The notes beneath the pieces were generated by a model. That model saw only the letters and a list, made by a program, of their open reading frames with translations. It was not told where the DNA came from and did not search any database. The translations under genes and the position numbers were made by a program. From Pseudomonadota bacterium (lineage in GTDB: Bacteria; Pseudomonadota; Gammaproteobacteria; Acidiferrobacterales; Acidiferrobacteraceae): a stretch of DNA of 38,448 bases. The DNA is taken from assembly GCA_021777535.1 (NCBI GenBank), contig JAJYDN010000021.1:1-38448 (forward strand), given 5' to 3'. Below, piece after piece: positions 8,058 through 16,249 of the stretch; positions within the stretch are counted from its first letter, which is position 1, and each line of letters starts with the position of its first letter.

Positions 8058-8473
8058 TGCGCGGCCTCGGCGAGATAATGGGCCGCAGAGGCATGGTAGA
8101 TCTCCTGTTCGCGCAACGAGGGCACGGCATGGATGCGTGCGCGTTCGGCGGCCGGGAGGGCGAGGAACTTGCGGATGTGGGCTGCGGCCTTTGCGCTGGG
8201 CACCGCGCTGCCGCCGATCTCCGTGCAAATGCCGACCGGCATCCAGACATAGGCGCTCGGATCGTGCGCGTGCGGGTCGGTCCCGGCGCAGGATCCGGTG
8301 GCGGTCAGACAGTCGTTCTTGTAGGCTGCGTTGACGCCCCAGCAACGGACCCATCCGGCGTGCCAGGCCTTTCCGGGTGCCGCGTGCGCGGTATCGAGCG
8401 CGGCCATGGCGGCCGCACTGCCCAGGGCGGCCGCCGTCGTGACGCGTTTCATCCACTGGTTGGTCTGTGTCAT
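8033..8473 (-). CDS. bufA: BufA, DUF2282 bufferin precursor with long C-terminal extension
   Basis: The 146-residue exported RiPP precursor starts at ATG 8473, 8 nt after AAGGAG. A signal peptide is evident ([24 protein letters not shown], read in two parts; cleavage after AHA near residue 34). The DUF2282 core follows with four cysteines in the family spacing: [18 protein letters not shown] and GICTEIGG. In bufferins the central cysteines are the ones modified by the MNIO enzyme. The core ends near residue 94; the remaining 52 residues ([15 protein letters not shown] to [12 protein letters not shown]) form an amphipathic helical extension not expected in the usual 85-100 residue family members. 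It is the first gene of bufABC; no DoxX gene (HvfD) is present. Confidence 0.85.
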   Translation of the reverse strand: MTQTNQWMKRVTTAAALGSAAAMAALDTAHAAPGKAWHAGWVRCWGVNAAYKNDCLTATGSCAGTDPHAHDPSAYVWMPVGICTEIGGSAVPSAKAAAHIRKFLALPAAERARIHAVPSLREQEIYHASAAHYLAEAAQWAKSHQP

Positions 8474-8552
8474 GCGCACATCTCCTTGGCGTGGTGGCCG
8501 GGGACCGGCCCGGTGCGTCGCCGCCCGCGTTCGATTCCGGCCCTGCTTGTTT

Positions 8553-8565
8553 TAGATTTAATCTA
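8553..8565 (-). promoter_or_regulatory. Perfect palindrome upstream of bufABC
   Basis: TAGATT-T-AATCTA is a perfect 13-nt dyad, AT-rich in a GC-rich setting, 80 nt upstream of the bufA start. It overlaps the likely promoter region, since -10-like hexamers occur on both strands (TACAAT on plus at 8564-8569). It may bind a metal- or redox-responsive regulator; the regulator is not identified. Confidence 0.4.
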
Positions 8566-8891
8566 CAATGGATCGCCGTGGCACACAAGGATCCTTTGGC
8601 GGCGGGTGGGGCGCGGTCCTGCGGCCGGCCAGGTCGAACGCGCTCTGCGGTTTCCGGCCCCTCGGCCCGGTCCCGGGACTTGCGCGCCGGCAGGGGGCGC
8701 GGGGGTGCCCGCCTGAGCGACCTGGCCGCAGGGCCGCGTACGGAAACCCGGTCCCCATGTCCACGCTCCCGCATTGGCATGCGGCTCCCCCGATGCGCGC
8801 GATACGGCGGAATGAAGAGAGCGGGATCCTTGATTGACAGGGCGGGACCGGTCGGTATCATGCCGCACACCGTTTGCCTCTGGAGTGCGCC
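8566..8891. other. Gap between bufA promoter region and purT
   Basis: About 325 bp of GC-rich DNA. Reading frames on both strands here are Arg/Pro/Gly-rich and have no recognisable product. Nothing supportable is seen apart from the purT ribosome site at the right end (GGAG, 7 nt before the ATG). Confidence 0.5.
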
Positions 8892-10094
8892 ATGATCGTC
8901 ATTGGGACCCCCTACACACCTCACGCCTTGCGCATCCTCCTGCTCGGCAGCGGAGAGCTCGGCAAGGAAGTGGCCATCGAGGCGCAACGCCTCGGCGTGG
9001 AAGTGGTGGCGGTCGATCGCTATCCCCATGCGCCGGCCCATCAGGTCGCCCACCGGGCGCACGTCATCGACATGCGCGACGGACAGGCGGTGCGCGATCT
9101 CATCATGCGGGAGCGGCCGCACTTCGTCGTGCCGGAACTCGAGGCCATTGCCACGGATACCCTGATCGAGATCGAGGAAGAAGGGCTTGCGGCCGTGGTG
9201 CCAACCGCCCGCGGCGCGCGCATGACGATGAACCGCGAAGCCATTCGGAGGCTCGCGGCCGAGGAATTGCGGCTTCCGACATCACGCTACGCCTTTGCCG
9301 GCAGTCTCGACGAATTGCAGCGGGCGGCCGCCGTCATCGGTTTCCCGTGCGTGATAAAGCCCGTCATGTCTTCTTCGGGCAAGGGACAGTCGGTTGTGCA
9401 CGCAGAGGCCGGGCTGGCGGATGCGTGGGTGCTTGCCCAAAGCAAGGGGCGGGTCGACATGGCGCGGGTCATCATCGAGGGTTTCATCGAGTTCCAGTAC
9501 GAGATCACGCTTCTGACGGTGCGGGCGAGCGGACCGGATGGTGCGATCGAAACGCATTTCTGTGAGCCCATCGGCCATCGACAGGAACATGGCGACTACG
9601 TCGAGAGCTGGCAGCCGCATGTCATGAGCGAGAAAGCGCTGTGCCGGGCGCGGGAAATGGCGGCGAGCGTTACGGCCGCGCTCGGTGGCCGGGGTCTCTT
9701 TGGATGCGAGTTTTTCGTCGACGGCGACGAGGTGTGGTTTTCGGAGGTGAGTCCGCGCCCGCACGATACAGGTCTCGTGACCTTGATGAGCCAGCAGCAA
9801 AGCGAGTTCGAGCTGCATGTGCGCGCGTTCCTGGGGCTGCCGGTCTCGACGCAGATGCTGCAGCCGGCGGCCAGCGCCGTCATTTATGGCGGCCGCGACG
9901 CCAAGGGCGTCCGCTACGAGGGCGTGGCCGAGGCATTGCGCGTGCCCGATACCAAGCTGCGTTTGTTCGGCAAGCCGGAGAGCTACCTGCGCCGGCGGAT
10001 GGGTGTGGCGCTTGCGCGTGCCGCCGATGTCGACGGAGCGCGCCGGCGCTCGCGTGAGTGCGCGGCGCTGGTGCGCGTTACGGCCGACGGCTAG
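8892..10094 (+). CDS. purT: Formate-dependent phosphoribosylglycinamide formyltransferase
   Basis: PurT makes formyl-GAR from GAR, formate and ATP, the folate-independent route for step three of purine synthesis. The 400-residue protein is an ATP-grasp enzyme. The N-terminal part has [21 protein letters not shown] and [24 protein letters not shown]; the ATP-grasp core has [17 protein letters not shown]; the metal-site region has [24 protein letters not shown]. Length matches the E. coli enzyme (392). The ATG at 8892 is preceded by GGAG at 7 nt; a start 18 nt upstream is less likely. It stands alone, convergent with the Slp pair 21 bp away; the gap carries a GAACGC/GCGTTC hairpin (10094-10113). 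Confidence 0.97.
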   Translation: MIVIGTPYTPHALRILLLGSGELGKEVAIEAQRLGVEVVAVDRYPHAPAHQVAHRAHVIDMRDGQAVRDLIMRERPHFVVPELEAIATDTLIEIEEEGLAAVVPTARGARMTMNREAIRRLAAEELRLPTSRYAFAGSLDELQRAAAVIGFPCVIKPVMSSSGKGQSVVHAEAGLADAWVLAQSKGRVDMARVIIEGFIEFQYEITLLTVRASGPDGAIETHFCEPIGHRQEHGDYVESWQPHVMSEKALCRAREMAASVTAALGGRGLFGCEFFVDGDEVWFSEVSPRPHDTGLVTLMSQQQSEFELHVRAFLGLPVSTQMLQPAASAVIYGGRDAKGVRYEGVAEALRVPDTKLRLFGKPESYLRRRMGVALARAADVDGARRRSRECAALVRVTADG

Positions 10095-10115
10095 AACGCC
10101 GCCGGGCGCGTTCGC

Positions 10116-10625
10116 CTAGAAACCAAAGCCGATGCCGAGGCCAAAGTTCCACTGGGGACGCGGATAGTAAGGGCCCGGATAGGGGCGGGGGCGGGCGCGC
10201 CAGAGGTGCGCGGCAAGCAGGCGGATCGTCGGATAGATGTAGGGGGCCTGGCCGATCATCCCTTTTTCGGTGCCCGTGACGACGCCCACGATACTCACCA
10301 GCCGGCCGCGCCCGTATAGCATGGGATCCAGATATCCTGGGGAAATGGCCAGGAAGCGCCCATAAGGCAGCTTCCCAAGGCGCGGCCGCCCGTCTTCTGC
10401 GAGCGGAAACGCAAGTACGGTCAGCGTGCTCCGTGTCTTGCCGACTGTGTCGTGGACGATCACGCCGCCCCAGCGGACACGGGCGTCGGCCGTCGCGCGG
10501 GGATCAGCGAGGACTGCGCGGACGGTGACGGCGGTATCGATTCGCGGCGCCGGCGGACGCGGTTGTGCCGCACAGCCACAGAGCGCCGTGCCGAGGATGG
10601 CCAACGCCAGCGCGCGGGGGCTCAT
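10116..10625 (-). CDS. Slp-family outer-membrane lipoprotein (copy 2)
   Basis: The 169-residue lipoprotein has a signal ending in the lipobox LCGC (Cys17), which predicts a mature N-terminal lipid-Cys. The body matches the Slp (starvation lipoprotein) family: VRWGGVIVHDTVGKTRSTLTVLAFPL, GRPRLGKLPYGRFLAISPGYLDPMLYGRGRLVSIVG split by family-typical turns, then GQAPYIYPTIRLLAAHLW. The tail is Pro/Tyr/Gly-rich (PYPGPYYPRPQW). It lies 18 nt downstream of a second slp gene, so the two arose by tandem duplication and form an operon. Slp is stress-induced in E. coli; function here is unknown. Confidence 0.88.
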   Translation of the reverse strand: MSPRALALAILGTALCGCAAQPRPPAPRIDTAVTVRAVLADPRATADARVRWGGVIVHDTVGKTRSTLTVLAFPLAEDGRPRLGKLPYGRFLAISPGYLDPMLYGRGRLVSIVGVVTGTEKGMIGQAPYIYPTIRLLAAHLWRARPRPYPGPYYPRPQWNFGLGIGFGF

Positions 10626-10643
10626 GCCGGACGGAAAACGGGC

Positions 10644-11201
10644 TCAGTAACCATAGGGCCAGCCCCAGCCCCAGCCCCATCCCCATCCCATTCGCCAGCC
10701 GGGCCCCATCCATACCGGTCCCATCCAGCCCCATGCGGGCCAGGGCTCGACATACTCATAGCGGACCTCGGGCCGTGGCGCCCACAGGTAGCGCGCGGTG
10801 GCGGTCACCACGGGAAAATCGTAGGCATATTTGCCGATGGGGGCGCGCTTGAAGCCCGTGAAGGTGCCGACCACGGTCACCTCGCGGCCCACCGCATAGA
10901 GGTCGGGGTCCAGGAATCCGGGGATGCGCGCGAGAAACCGTCCGTCGCTGCGGAGAGAGCGGTGCGGGCGGCCGTCTTCACGCAAGGGGAGACTGATTAT
11001 CTGCAGCCATGTCGCATGGGGTGCGTTTGTGACATGGCTGATGACGCCGCCCCAGCGCACCTTGACGCCAGGGGGCACGACATGCGACCGGGCGGCCTCC
11101 ACTGTCGTGCGCGTTATGCCCGGGCTGCGCAACGCCGGTGGAACGGGGGCCGCGCATCCGGCCAGCAGAAGGAAAATGCTCACCATGATCCAGCGCTGCA
11201 T
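10644..11201 (-). CDS. Slp-family outer-membrane lipoprotein (copy 1) with Trp-Gly tail
   Basis: The 185-residue paralogue of the downstream gene has lipobox LAGC near residue 16 and the same core: VRWGGVISHVTNAPHATWLQI, DGRFLARIPGFLDPDLYAVGREVTVVG in consecutive parts, then KYAYDFPVVTATARYLW. The C-terminus is an aromatic low-complexity tail (WMGPGWRMGWGWGWGWGW, then PYGY) encoded by imperfect CCCCAG/CCCCAT hexamers at about 10656-10700. ATG 11201 is preceded by AAGGA. The tail probably faces the periplasm or the outer-membrane surface; its function is unknown. First gene of the two-gene slp operon, divergent from lon. Confidence 0.88.
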   Translation of the reverse strand: MQRWIMVSIFLLLAGCAAPVPPALRSPGITRTTVEAARSHVVPPGVKVRWGGVISHVTNAPHATWLQIISLPLREDGRPHRSLRSDGRFLARIPGFLDPDLYAVGREVTVVGTFTGFKRAPIGKYAYDFPVVTATARYLWAPRPEVRYEYVEPWPAWGWMGPVWMGPGWRMGWGWGWGWGWPYGY

Positions 11202-11281
11202 CGTGATCTTCCTTGGGCTCAGCGGTCATCCGATCGTATTCCCCTCGCCCGGGTCCTGGCTAGAGTCCAAGTGAGGGGGCC

Positions 11282-11309
11282 CTTGAAGGCTCGGGCCGAG
11301 CCCCCATGT
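11282..11309 (+). promoter_or_regulatory. Sigma-32 (RpoH) heat-shock promoter of lon
   Basis: CTTGAA (11282-11287), a 14-bp spacer, then CCCCATGT (11302-11309). This is close to the RpoH consensus CTTGAAA-N11-16-CCCCATNT. Transcription would start near 11316, leaving a short leader of about 24 nt before the lon ATG. Confidence 0.85.
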
Positions 11310-11339
11310 TGGATTACAACACTTACAGGTTTGGTGATT

Positions 11340-13733
11340 ATGACAACAACCGATTCAGGGGCCCCGCACGACATGGCTGAGGGCGGGACGATCGCGCTTG
11401 CCGGCGACGTTTTGCCGTCGACCATTCCGTTGCTGCCCATCACCAACCGGCCATTCTTTCCCGCCCAGGCCATTCCGTTCGTGCTGGATCGTGACCCCTG
11501 GCAGAGGACGGTCGCCCTGGCGGTGGAATCCTCGCACAAGCTGGTCGGCCTGGTCCTCGTCCGCGGCGACGATGCGCGCCATGTCAGGCTGCAGGATTTC
11601 TATTCGATGGGCACGGCCTGCCGCATCCACAAGGTCGTGCAGAACCAGGACAAACTGCAGGTGTTCGTCGAGGGCATCCAGCGGTTCCGTATCGATCAGT
11701 GGATCTCCCAGGAGCAGCCCTTCGCCGTGCGTGCGCGCTATTTCCCGGAAAGCGACCGCCGCGAGACCGAGGATACGCGCGCCTATTCGCTGGCCATCAT
11801 CAACACGATCAGGGAACTGCTGCCCCTAAATCCCCTGTATGGGGAAGAGCTCAAGTTCTTCCTGACACGCTTTGGTCCGGAGGAGCCGTCGCGCCTGGCC
11901 GATTTCGCCGCAAGCCTCACGAGCGCGAGCAAGGAGGAACTGCAGGACGTCCTGGAGACCGTCAAGCTCGACGAGCGTCTCGAGAAGGTCCTTTTGGTGC
12001 TGCGCAAGGAGGTGGAGATCGCGCGCACCCAGGCGAGCATCCGCGAGCGCGTCGAGGAAAAGATCAACGAACAGCAGCGCCAGTTTTTCCTGCGCGAGCA
12101 ACTGAAGGTCATCCAGAAGGAGCTTGGCATCGCCAAGGATGACCGTACAGCCGAGATCGAGACGTTCCGCGCCCGCCTGGAAAAGCTTACGGTGCCGCCG
12201 GGCGCCCGCGATCGCATCGAGGAAGAACTGAAGAAGATGGCCGTGCTCGAAGTGGGCTCGCCGGAATATGCGGTCACGCGCAACTATCTTGAGTGGTGCA
12301 CCCAGTTACCGTGGGGCGTGTATTCGGTCGACAAGATCGATCTCAAGCGGGCGCGCGCCGTCCTCGATCAGGACCACGACGGTCTCGCCGACGTGAAGGA
12401 CCGGATCATCGAGTTTCTCGCCGTGGGCGCCATGAAAGGCGAGGTTGCCGGGTCGATCCTGCTCCTCGTCGGTCCCCCGGGTGTCGGCAAGACCTCGATC
12501 GGCAAATCCATCGCGAGCGCGCTCGGCCGCAAGTTTTACCGCTTCTCGGTGGGCGGCATGCGCGACGAAGCCGAAATCAAGGGCCACCGGCGCACCTATA
12601 TCGGCGCCATGCCCGGCAAGTTCATCCAGGCGATTCGCGAGGTAGGGGTCAGCAACCCGATCATCATGCTGGACGAGATCGACAAGATCGGCTCATCCTA
12701 TCAGGGTAACCCGGCATCGGCGCTGCTCGAGGTCCTTGATCCGGAGCAAAATGTCGATTTTCTCGACCACTATCTCGATTTGCGCTTTGATCTGTCGAAG
12801 GTGCTGTTCATTTGCACCGCCAATCAGCTCGATACCATTCCGCGGCCGCTTCTCGACCGCATGGAGGTGATCCGGCTGGCCGGTTACATCACGGCGGAGA
12901 AGCTTGCCATCGCCAAGCACCATCTTCTGCCACGGCAGATGGAACGCGCAGGCTTGAAGCGCGGGCAGCTGCGCATCGAGGATGTGGCGATCCGCGAGAT
13001 CATCGAGGGCTACGCGCGCGAAGCCGGTGTGCGCAGTCTCGAGAAAAAACTGGGATCCATCGCCCGCAAGGCGGTGGTGGCGATCATGAACGGCAAGGAG
13101 GCGCCGATCAAGGTGACGGCGCGCAACCTCGAGGCGTATCTCGACCGGCCCATATTCCAGCCGATGCGTCCCCTGCGCGGCGTCGGCGTGGTGACGGGGC
13201 TTGCCTGGACGCCCATGGGCGGGGCGACCCTCGATATCGAGGCGACCCGGGTTCATGGGGGCAACCGGGGGCTGCGGCTCACGGGTCAGCTGGGTGAGGT
13301 GATGCGCGAATCGGCCGAGATCGCCTACAGTTACGTGTCGTCACATTGCCGCCAGTACGGCTGCCCCGATGATTTTTTCGACAAGGCCTATCTGCACGTG
13401 CATGTGCCGGCGGGAGCCACGCCAAAAGACGGTCCGAGTGCCGGTATCACCATTGCCAGCGCGCTCTTGTCGCTTGCGCGGGGCAAACGCATCAAGCGGT
13501 CACTCGCGATGACCGGGGAGATCACGCTGACAGGACACGTGTTGCCGGTCGGGGGCATTCGCGAGAAGATCATCGCCGCGCGCCGGGTGCAGATTCCGGA
13601 AATCATCCTTCCAGACGGCAACCGCAGCGATTTCGAGCAATTGCCGGACAATGTCCGCAAGGGGCTGACGGTGCACTACGTCAAACATTACCGTGATGTG
13701 GCGGCGCTCATCTTTCCGCCGATCGGAGACTGA
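11340..13733 (+). CDS. lon: ATP-dependent Lon protease, AsrA/Lon2-like
   Basis: The 797-residue protein has the Lon order: N-terminal substrate domain (about 25-220), coiled coil, AAA+ module with Walker A GPPGVGKT (378-385) and Walker B IIMLDEIDK, and a C-terminal protease with catalytic dyad Ser700 (KDGPSAGIT) and Lys743 (REKIIAARR). The N-terminal sequence (IPLLPITNRPFFPAQAIPFVL) resembles the second Lon of gammaproteobacteria (Pseudomonas AsrA, a heat/stress-linked protease) more than housekeeping Lon. The ATG at 11340 fits the promoter and leader; the frame is open far upstream, but that part runs antisense to the slp genes. It degrades damaged cytoplasmic proteins. The stop overlaps the next gene (TGATG). 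Confidence 0.95.
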   Translation: MTTTDSGAPHDMAEGGTIALAGDVLPSTIPLLPITNRPFFPAQAIPFVLDRDPWQRTVALAVESSHKLVGLVLVRGDDARHVRLQDFYSMGTACRIHKVVQNQDKLQVFVEGIQRFRIDQWISQEQPFAVRARYFPESDRRETEDTRAYSLAIINTIRELLPLNPLYGEELKFFLTRFGPEEPSRLADFAASLTSASKEELQDVLETVKLDERLEKVLLVLRKEVEIARTQASIRERVEEKINEQQRQFFLREQLKVIQKELGIAKDDRTAEIETFRARLEKLTVPPGARDRIEEELKKMAVLEVGSPEYAVTRNYLEWCTQLPWGVYSVDKIDLKRARAVLDQDHDGLADVKDRIIEFLAVGAMKGEVAGSILLLVGPPGVGKTSIGKSIASALGRKFYRFSVGGMRDEAEIKGHRRTYIGAMPGKFIQAIREVGVSNPIIMLDEIDKIGSSYQGNPASALLEVLDPEQNVDFLDHYLDLRFDLSKVLFICTANQLDTIPRPLLDRMEVIRLAGYITAEKLAIAKHHLLPRQMERAGLKRGQLRIEDVAIREIIEGYAREAGVRSLEKKLGSIARKAVVAIMNGKEAPIKVTARNLEAYLDRPIFQPMRPLRGVGVVTGLAWTPMGGATLDIEATRVHGGNRGLRLTGQLGEVMRESAEIAYSYVSSHCRQYGCPDDFFDKAYLHVHVPAGATPKDGPSAGITIASALLSLARGKRIKRSLAMTGEITLTGHVLPVGGIREKIIAARRVQIPEIILPDGNRSDFEQLPDNVRKGLTVHYVKHYRDVAALIFPPIGD

Positions 13734-14014
13734 TGGGACATCTCGTGGATTTTCATTGCCGGTATTGCCGGTATGAGGAGAAGGATGTTGCGGTCGGACA
13801 CGGCCGGACGGCGGTGCCGGTTTTGCGCCTTTTCAGCTGCCCCAATTGCCATTCGTTTGGCAGCTGCTGGGTGGAGGAGGGGCAGTCGCCGCGATGCAGT
13901 TTTTGCTACCACGACGCCGTGACGCTGCTTGCGGACGACACGACGATGCTTGCCTGTCCAAAATGCGGCGAACGCGCGAAAGTGACCCAGCGATCCGCCG
14001 ATACCTGGGAATAG
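13733..14014 (+). CDS. Zinc-ribbon protein translationally coupled to lon
   Basis: The 93-residue cytoplasmic protein has four CxxC pairs, CRYC (9-12), CPNC, CSFC and CPKC, which should form two zinc ribbons. It otherwise contains only short loops (MGHLVDFHCRYC to RSADTWE). The family is not recognised by name. Its ATG shares the A of the lon stop (TGATG), so it is made by re-initiation and under the same heat-shock control. A role as an adaptor, substrate-delivery factor or redox-sensitive partner of this Lon is an inference from coupling only. Confidence 0.8.
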   Translation: MGHLVDFHCRYCRYEEKDVAVGHGRTAVPVLRLFSCPNCHSFGSCWVEEGQSPRCSFCYHDAVTLLADDTTMLACPKCGERAKVTQRSADTWE

Positions 14015-14163
14015 CGTAGCACCCGGTGCCCGATGTTGGCGGACCGGAAAACGGCCCCGGCCGGTTGGAAAAGCGTGGATGCCCGGGTTCCCGTACATGG
14101 CCCGATCCTTTGATCGCCCCCGCACGGGCTTTGACTGCCGCATCCATCCCCTGGGTCAGGGGG

Positions 14164-15054
14164 TCAGGGCTTGTACCGTAACGCCTCGACCACCACCGCC
14201 AACGCGCGCGACGATTGCTTACGGCTCGGATAATACAGGTGATAGCCGGCGAAGCGCGGGCACCAATCCTCGAGGACGCGCGTAAGGCGGCCCGCAGCGA
14301 TGTGTTCGTTGGCGACATCCTCCGGCACATAGCCAAGGCCGGCGCCCGCAAGGGCGGCACGCAGGACCGCGGGGCTGCCGTTGAACACCCACTGGCCCTC
14401 CCCCTGGACGTTCAGGCGGTGCCCATTGCGCTCGAATTCCCACGCCAAAAGTCCGCCGTGGGGTAATCGCAGCCTGATGCAGTTGTGCGCCGTCAGATCC
14501 TGGGGGGCCTGCGGGGGCGTCCGCGTCGCGAAATACGCCGGCGCACCGACCACCGCCATGCGCATGTCCGGACCTATGCGCACCGCGATCATGTCCTTCT
14601 CGAGGCTCTCACCAATCCGCACGCCGGCATCGAAACGTTCCGCGACGATGTCCGTGAAGGCGTAGTCGACGTTGATCTCGAGCTGCAAGTCGGGGTAGTC
14701 CGGCAGCACCTGTTTGAGTTTCGGCCATAACACGGTGCTGGCCGCATGCTCGGCGGTGGAGATACGGACGATGCCGGCGGGTTTCTCGCGCAATTCGCGC
14801 AAGGCCGCGAGCTCGGCTTCGATTTCCTCGAGCCGTGGCGCCAGGGTCTGCAACAGGCGCTCGCCGGCTTCGGTTGGCGAGACGCTGCGCGTGGTGCGGG
14901 CAAGCAGGCGCAGCCCAAGGCGGGTCTCGAGCGCCCGTATGCGGTGACTCAAGGCCGACTGCGAAACGCCGATCTGAGTGGCGGCCTGGGTGAAACTGCG
15001 TTCGCGCGCGACCGCAACAAAGGCCGCCAGATCATTGAAGTCCTCGATAGGCAT
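14164..15054 (-). CDS. LysR-family transcriptional regulator
   Basis: The 296-residue LTTR has an N-terminal winged helix-turn-helix (AFVAVARERSFTQAATQIGVS then QSALSHRIRALETRLG) and a C-terminal periplasmic-binding-like effector domain (about 90-290). It belongs to the large group that regulates adjacent oxidoreductases. It is divergent from the alcohol dehydrogenase gene at 15152, with a 97-bp shared control region carrying an ATAA-N11-TTAT dyad. It likely autoregulates and activates the dehydrogenase-cupin pair; the inducer is unknown. Confidence 0.92.
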   Translation of the reverse strand: MPIEDFNDLAAFVAVARERSFTQAATQIGVSQSALSHRIRALETRLGLRLLARTTRSVSPTEAGERLLQTLAPRLEEIEAELAALRELREKPAGIVRISTAEHAASTVLWPKLKQVLPDYPDLQLEINVDYAFTDIVAERFDAGVRIGESLEKDMIAVRIGPDMRMAVVGAPAYFATRTPPQAPQDLTAHNCIRLRLPHGGLLAWEFERNGHRLNVQGEGQWVFNGSPAVLRAALAGAGLGYVPEDVANEHIAAGRLTRVLEDWCPRFAGYHLYYPSRKQSSRALAVVVEALRYKP

Positions 15055-15069
15055 TCATGAACTCCATTC

Positions 15070-15088
15070 ATAAGCTCATGCTGATTAT
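15070..15088. promoter_or_regulatory. Putative LysR operator
   Basis: ATAA (15070-15073), 11 bp, TTAT (15085-15088) gives the LysR-type T-N11-A dyad geometry. It lies between the divergent LysR gene (start 15054) and the dehydrogenase (start 15152), where the shared operator should be. -10-like TATCCT/TATCTA follow at 15086-15096 toward the dehydrogenase. Confidence 0.45.
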
Positions 15089-15151
15089 CCTATCTACTCA
15101 GTCTCCGGTTCCAGCCCTACATTCTCGTCAACGCAACAATGAGGCCTGGAT

Positions 15152-16213
15152 ATGTCGATGACCCTACGCGGCTACGCCGCTTTTTCCGCCCAACAGCCGT
15201 TGGGCCCGTTTGCGTTCGAACGCCGTGCCCTGCGCGACGACGATGTGGCGATCGACATCCTGTACTGCGGGGTGTGCCACTCCGATCTGCACCATGCGCG
15301 CAACCACTGGGGGCGGGCCACCTACCCGATGGTGCCCGGCCACGAAATCATCGGGCGCGTGGTCGAAGCGGGCCCCTCGGTGACGCGCTTTCGGGCAGGT
15401 GACGCCGTCGGCGTGGGCTGCATGGTGGACTCCTGCGGACGCTGTGCCGCCTGTGGCGAGGGGCTTGAGCAGTACTGTGAGAACCACGCCACCTATACCT
15501 ACAATGGCATCGATCTGCGCGATGGCACGACGACCTACGGCGGCTACTCGGAACGCATTGTCGTCGCGCAGGACTTCGTGCTGCGTGTGCCGCCCAGGCT
15601 CGATCTTGCGGGCGCAGCACCGCTTCTGTGCGCGGGCATCACCACCTGGTCCCCTCTGCGCCACTGGCAAGTGGGCGCGGGCAGCAAAGTGGCCGTGGTC
15701 GGCCTGGGCGGCCTCGGCCACATGGCCTTGAAGTTTGCCAAGGCGCTCGGTGCCGACGTCACGCTCTTTAGCCGCTCGGCCGACAAAGAGGCCGATGCCC
15801 GCCGGCTGGGCGCCGATCGTATCATCTTGTCGACCGATGCCGCACACATGAAGGCAAACGCTGGACGCTTTGATCTGATCGTGGATACTGTGCCCTATGC
15901 GCACGACGTGAACCCCTATGTGCCCGTCCTGGCCACCGGCGGCACCCTGGTGGTGGTAGGGTACCTCGGGCCGCTCGATCCGATGCTGAATTCAGCACCG
16001 CTTGTGATGAACCGGAAGGCAGTGGCGGGTTCGTTGATCGGCGGCATTGCCGAGACCCAGGAGATGCTCGATTTCTGTGCGGAGCATGGTATCGCCGCCG
16101 ACATCGAGCTCATTCGCATCCAGGACATCGAGCGGGCGTTCGCGCGCATGGCGGAAAGCGACGTCAAGTACCGTTTCGTGATCGATATGGCGTCGCTCAA
16201 GGATGTCGCGTAA
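15152..16213 (+). CDS. Zinc-dependent NAD(P)H alcohol/aldehyde dehydrogenase (YahK-like)
   Basis: The 353-residue medium-chain dehydrogenase/reductase belongs to the cinnamyl-alcohol-dehydrogenase branch. The catalytic zinc site is CGVCHSDLHH with GHEIIG; the structural zinc site has four Cys in DSCGRCAACGEGLEQYC. The Rossmann motif VAVVGLGGLGHMALKFAKALG is followed by TLFSRSADK, typical of NADP-preferring enzymes such as E. coli YahK. It should interconvert aldehydes and alcohols in the cytoplasm. ATG 15152 has GAGG upstream. The cupin gene follows 36 nt downstream and is probably co-transcribed; the LysR gene is divergent. Confidence 0.93.
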   Translation: MSMTLRGYAAFSAQQPLGPFAFERRALRDDDVAIDILYCGVCHSDLHHARNHWGRATYPMVPGHEIIGRVVEAGPSVTRFRAGDAVGVGCMVDSCGRCAACGEGLEQYCENHATYTYNGIDLRDGTTTYGGYSERIVVAQDFVLRVPPRLDLAGAAPLLCAGITTWSPLRHWQVGAGSKVAVVGLGGLGHMALKFAKALGADVTLFSRSADKEADARRLGADRIILSTDAAHMKANAGRFDLIVDTVPYAHDVNPYVPVLATGGTLVVVGYLGPLDPMLNSAPLVMNRKAVAGSLIGGIAETQEMLDFCAEHGIAADIELIRIQDIERAFARMAESDVKYRFVIDMASLKDVA

Positions 16214-16249
16214 GGAGCCGTAGTTCCGTACACCAGGAGGATCATGCTC

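Noticed and set aside
8058-9122. N-terminal extension of bufB to 646 residues
   Set aside because: The extension is antisense to purT and out of frame through bufA; DUF692 proteins are about 280-290 residues.
10452-11339. N-terminal extension of lon by 296 codons
   Set aside because: It runs antisense through the slp genes and lies upstream of the RpoH promoter; the family start is at 11340.
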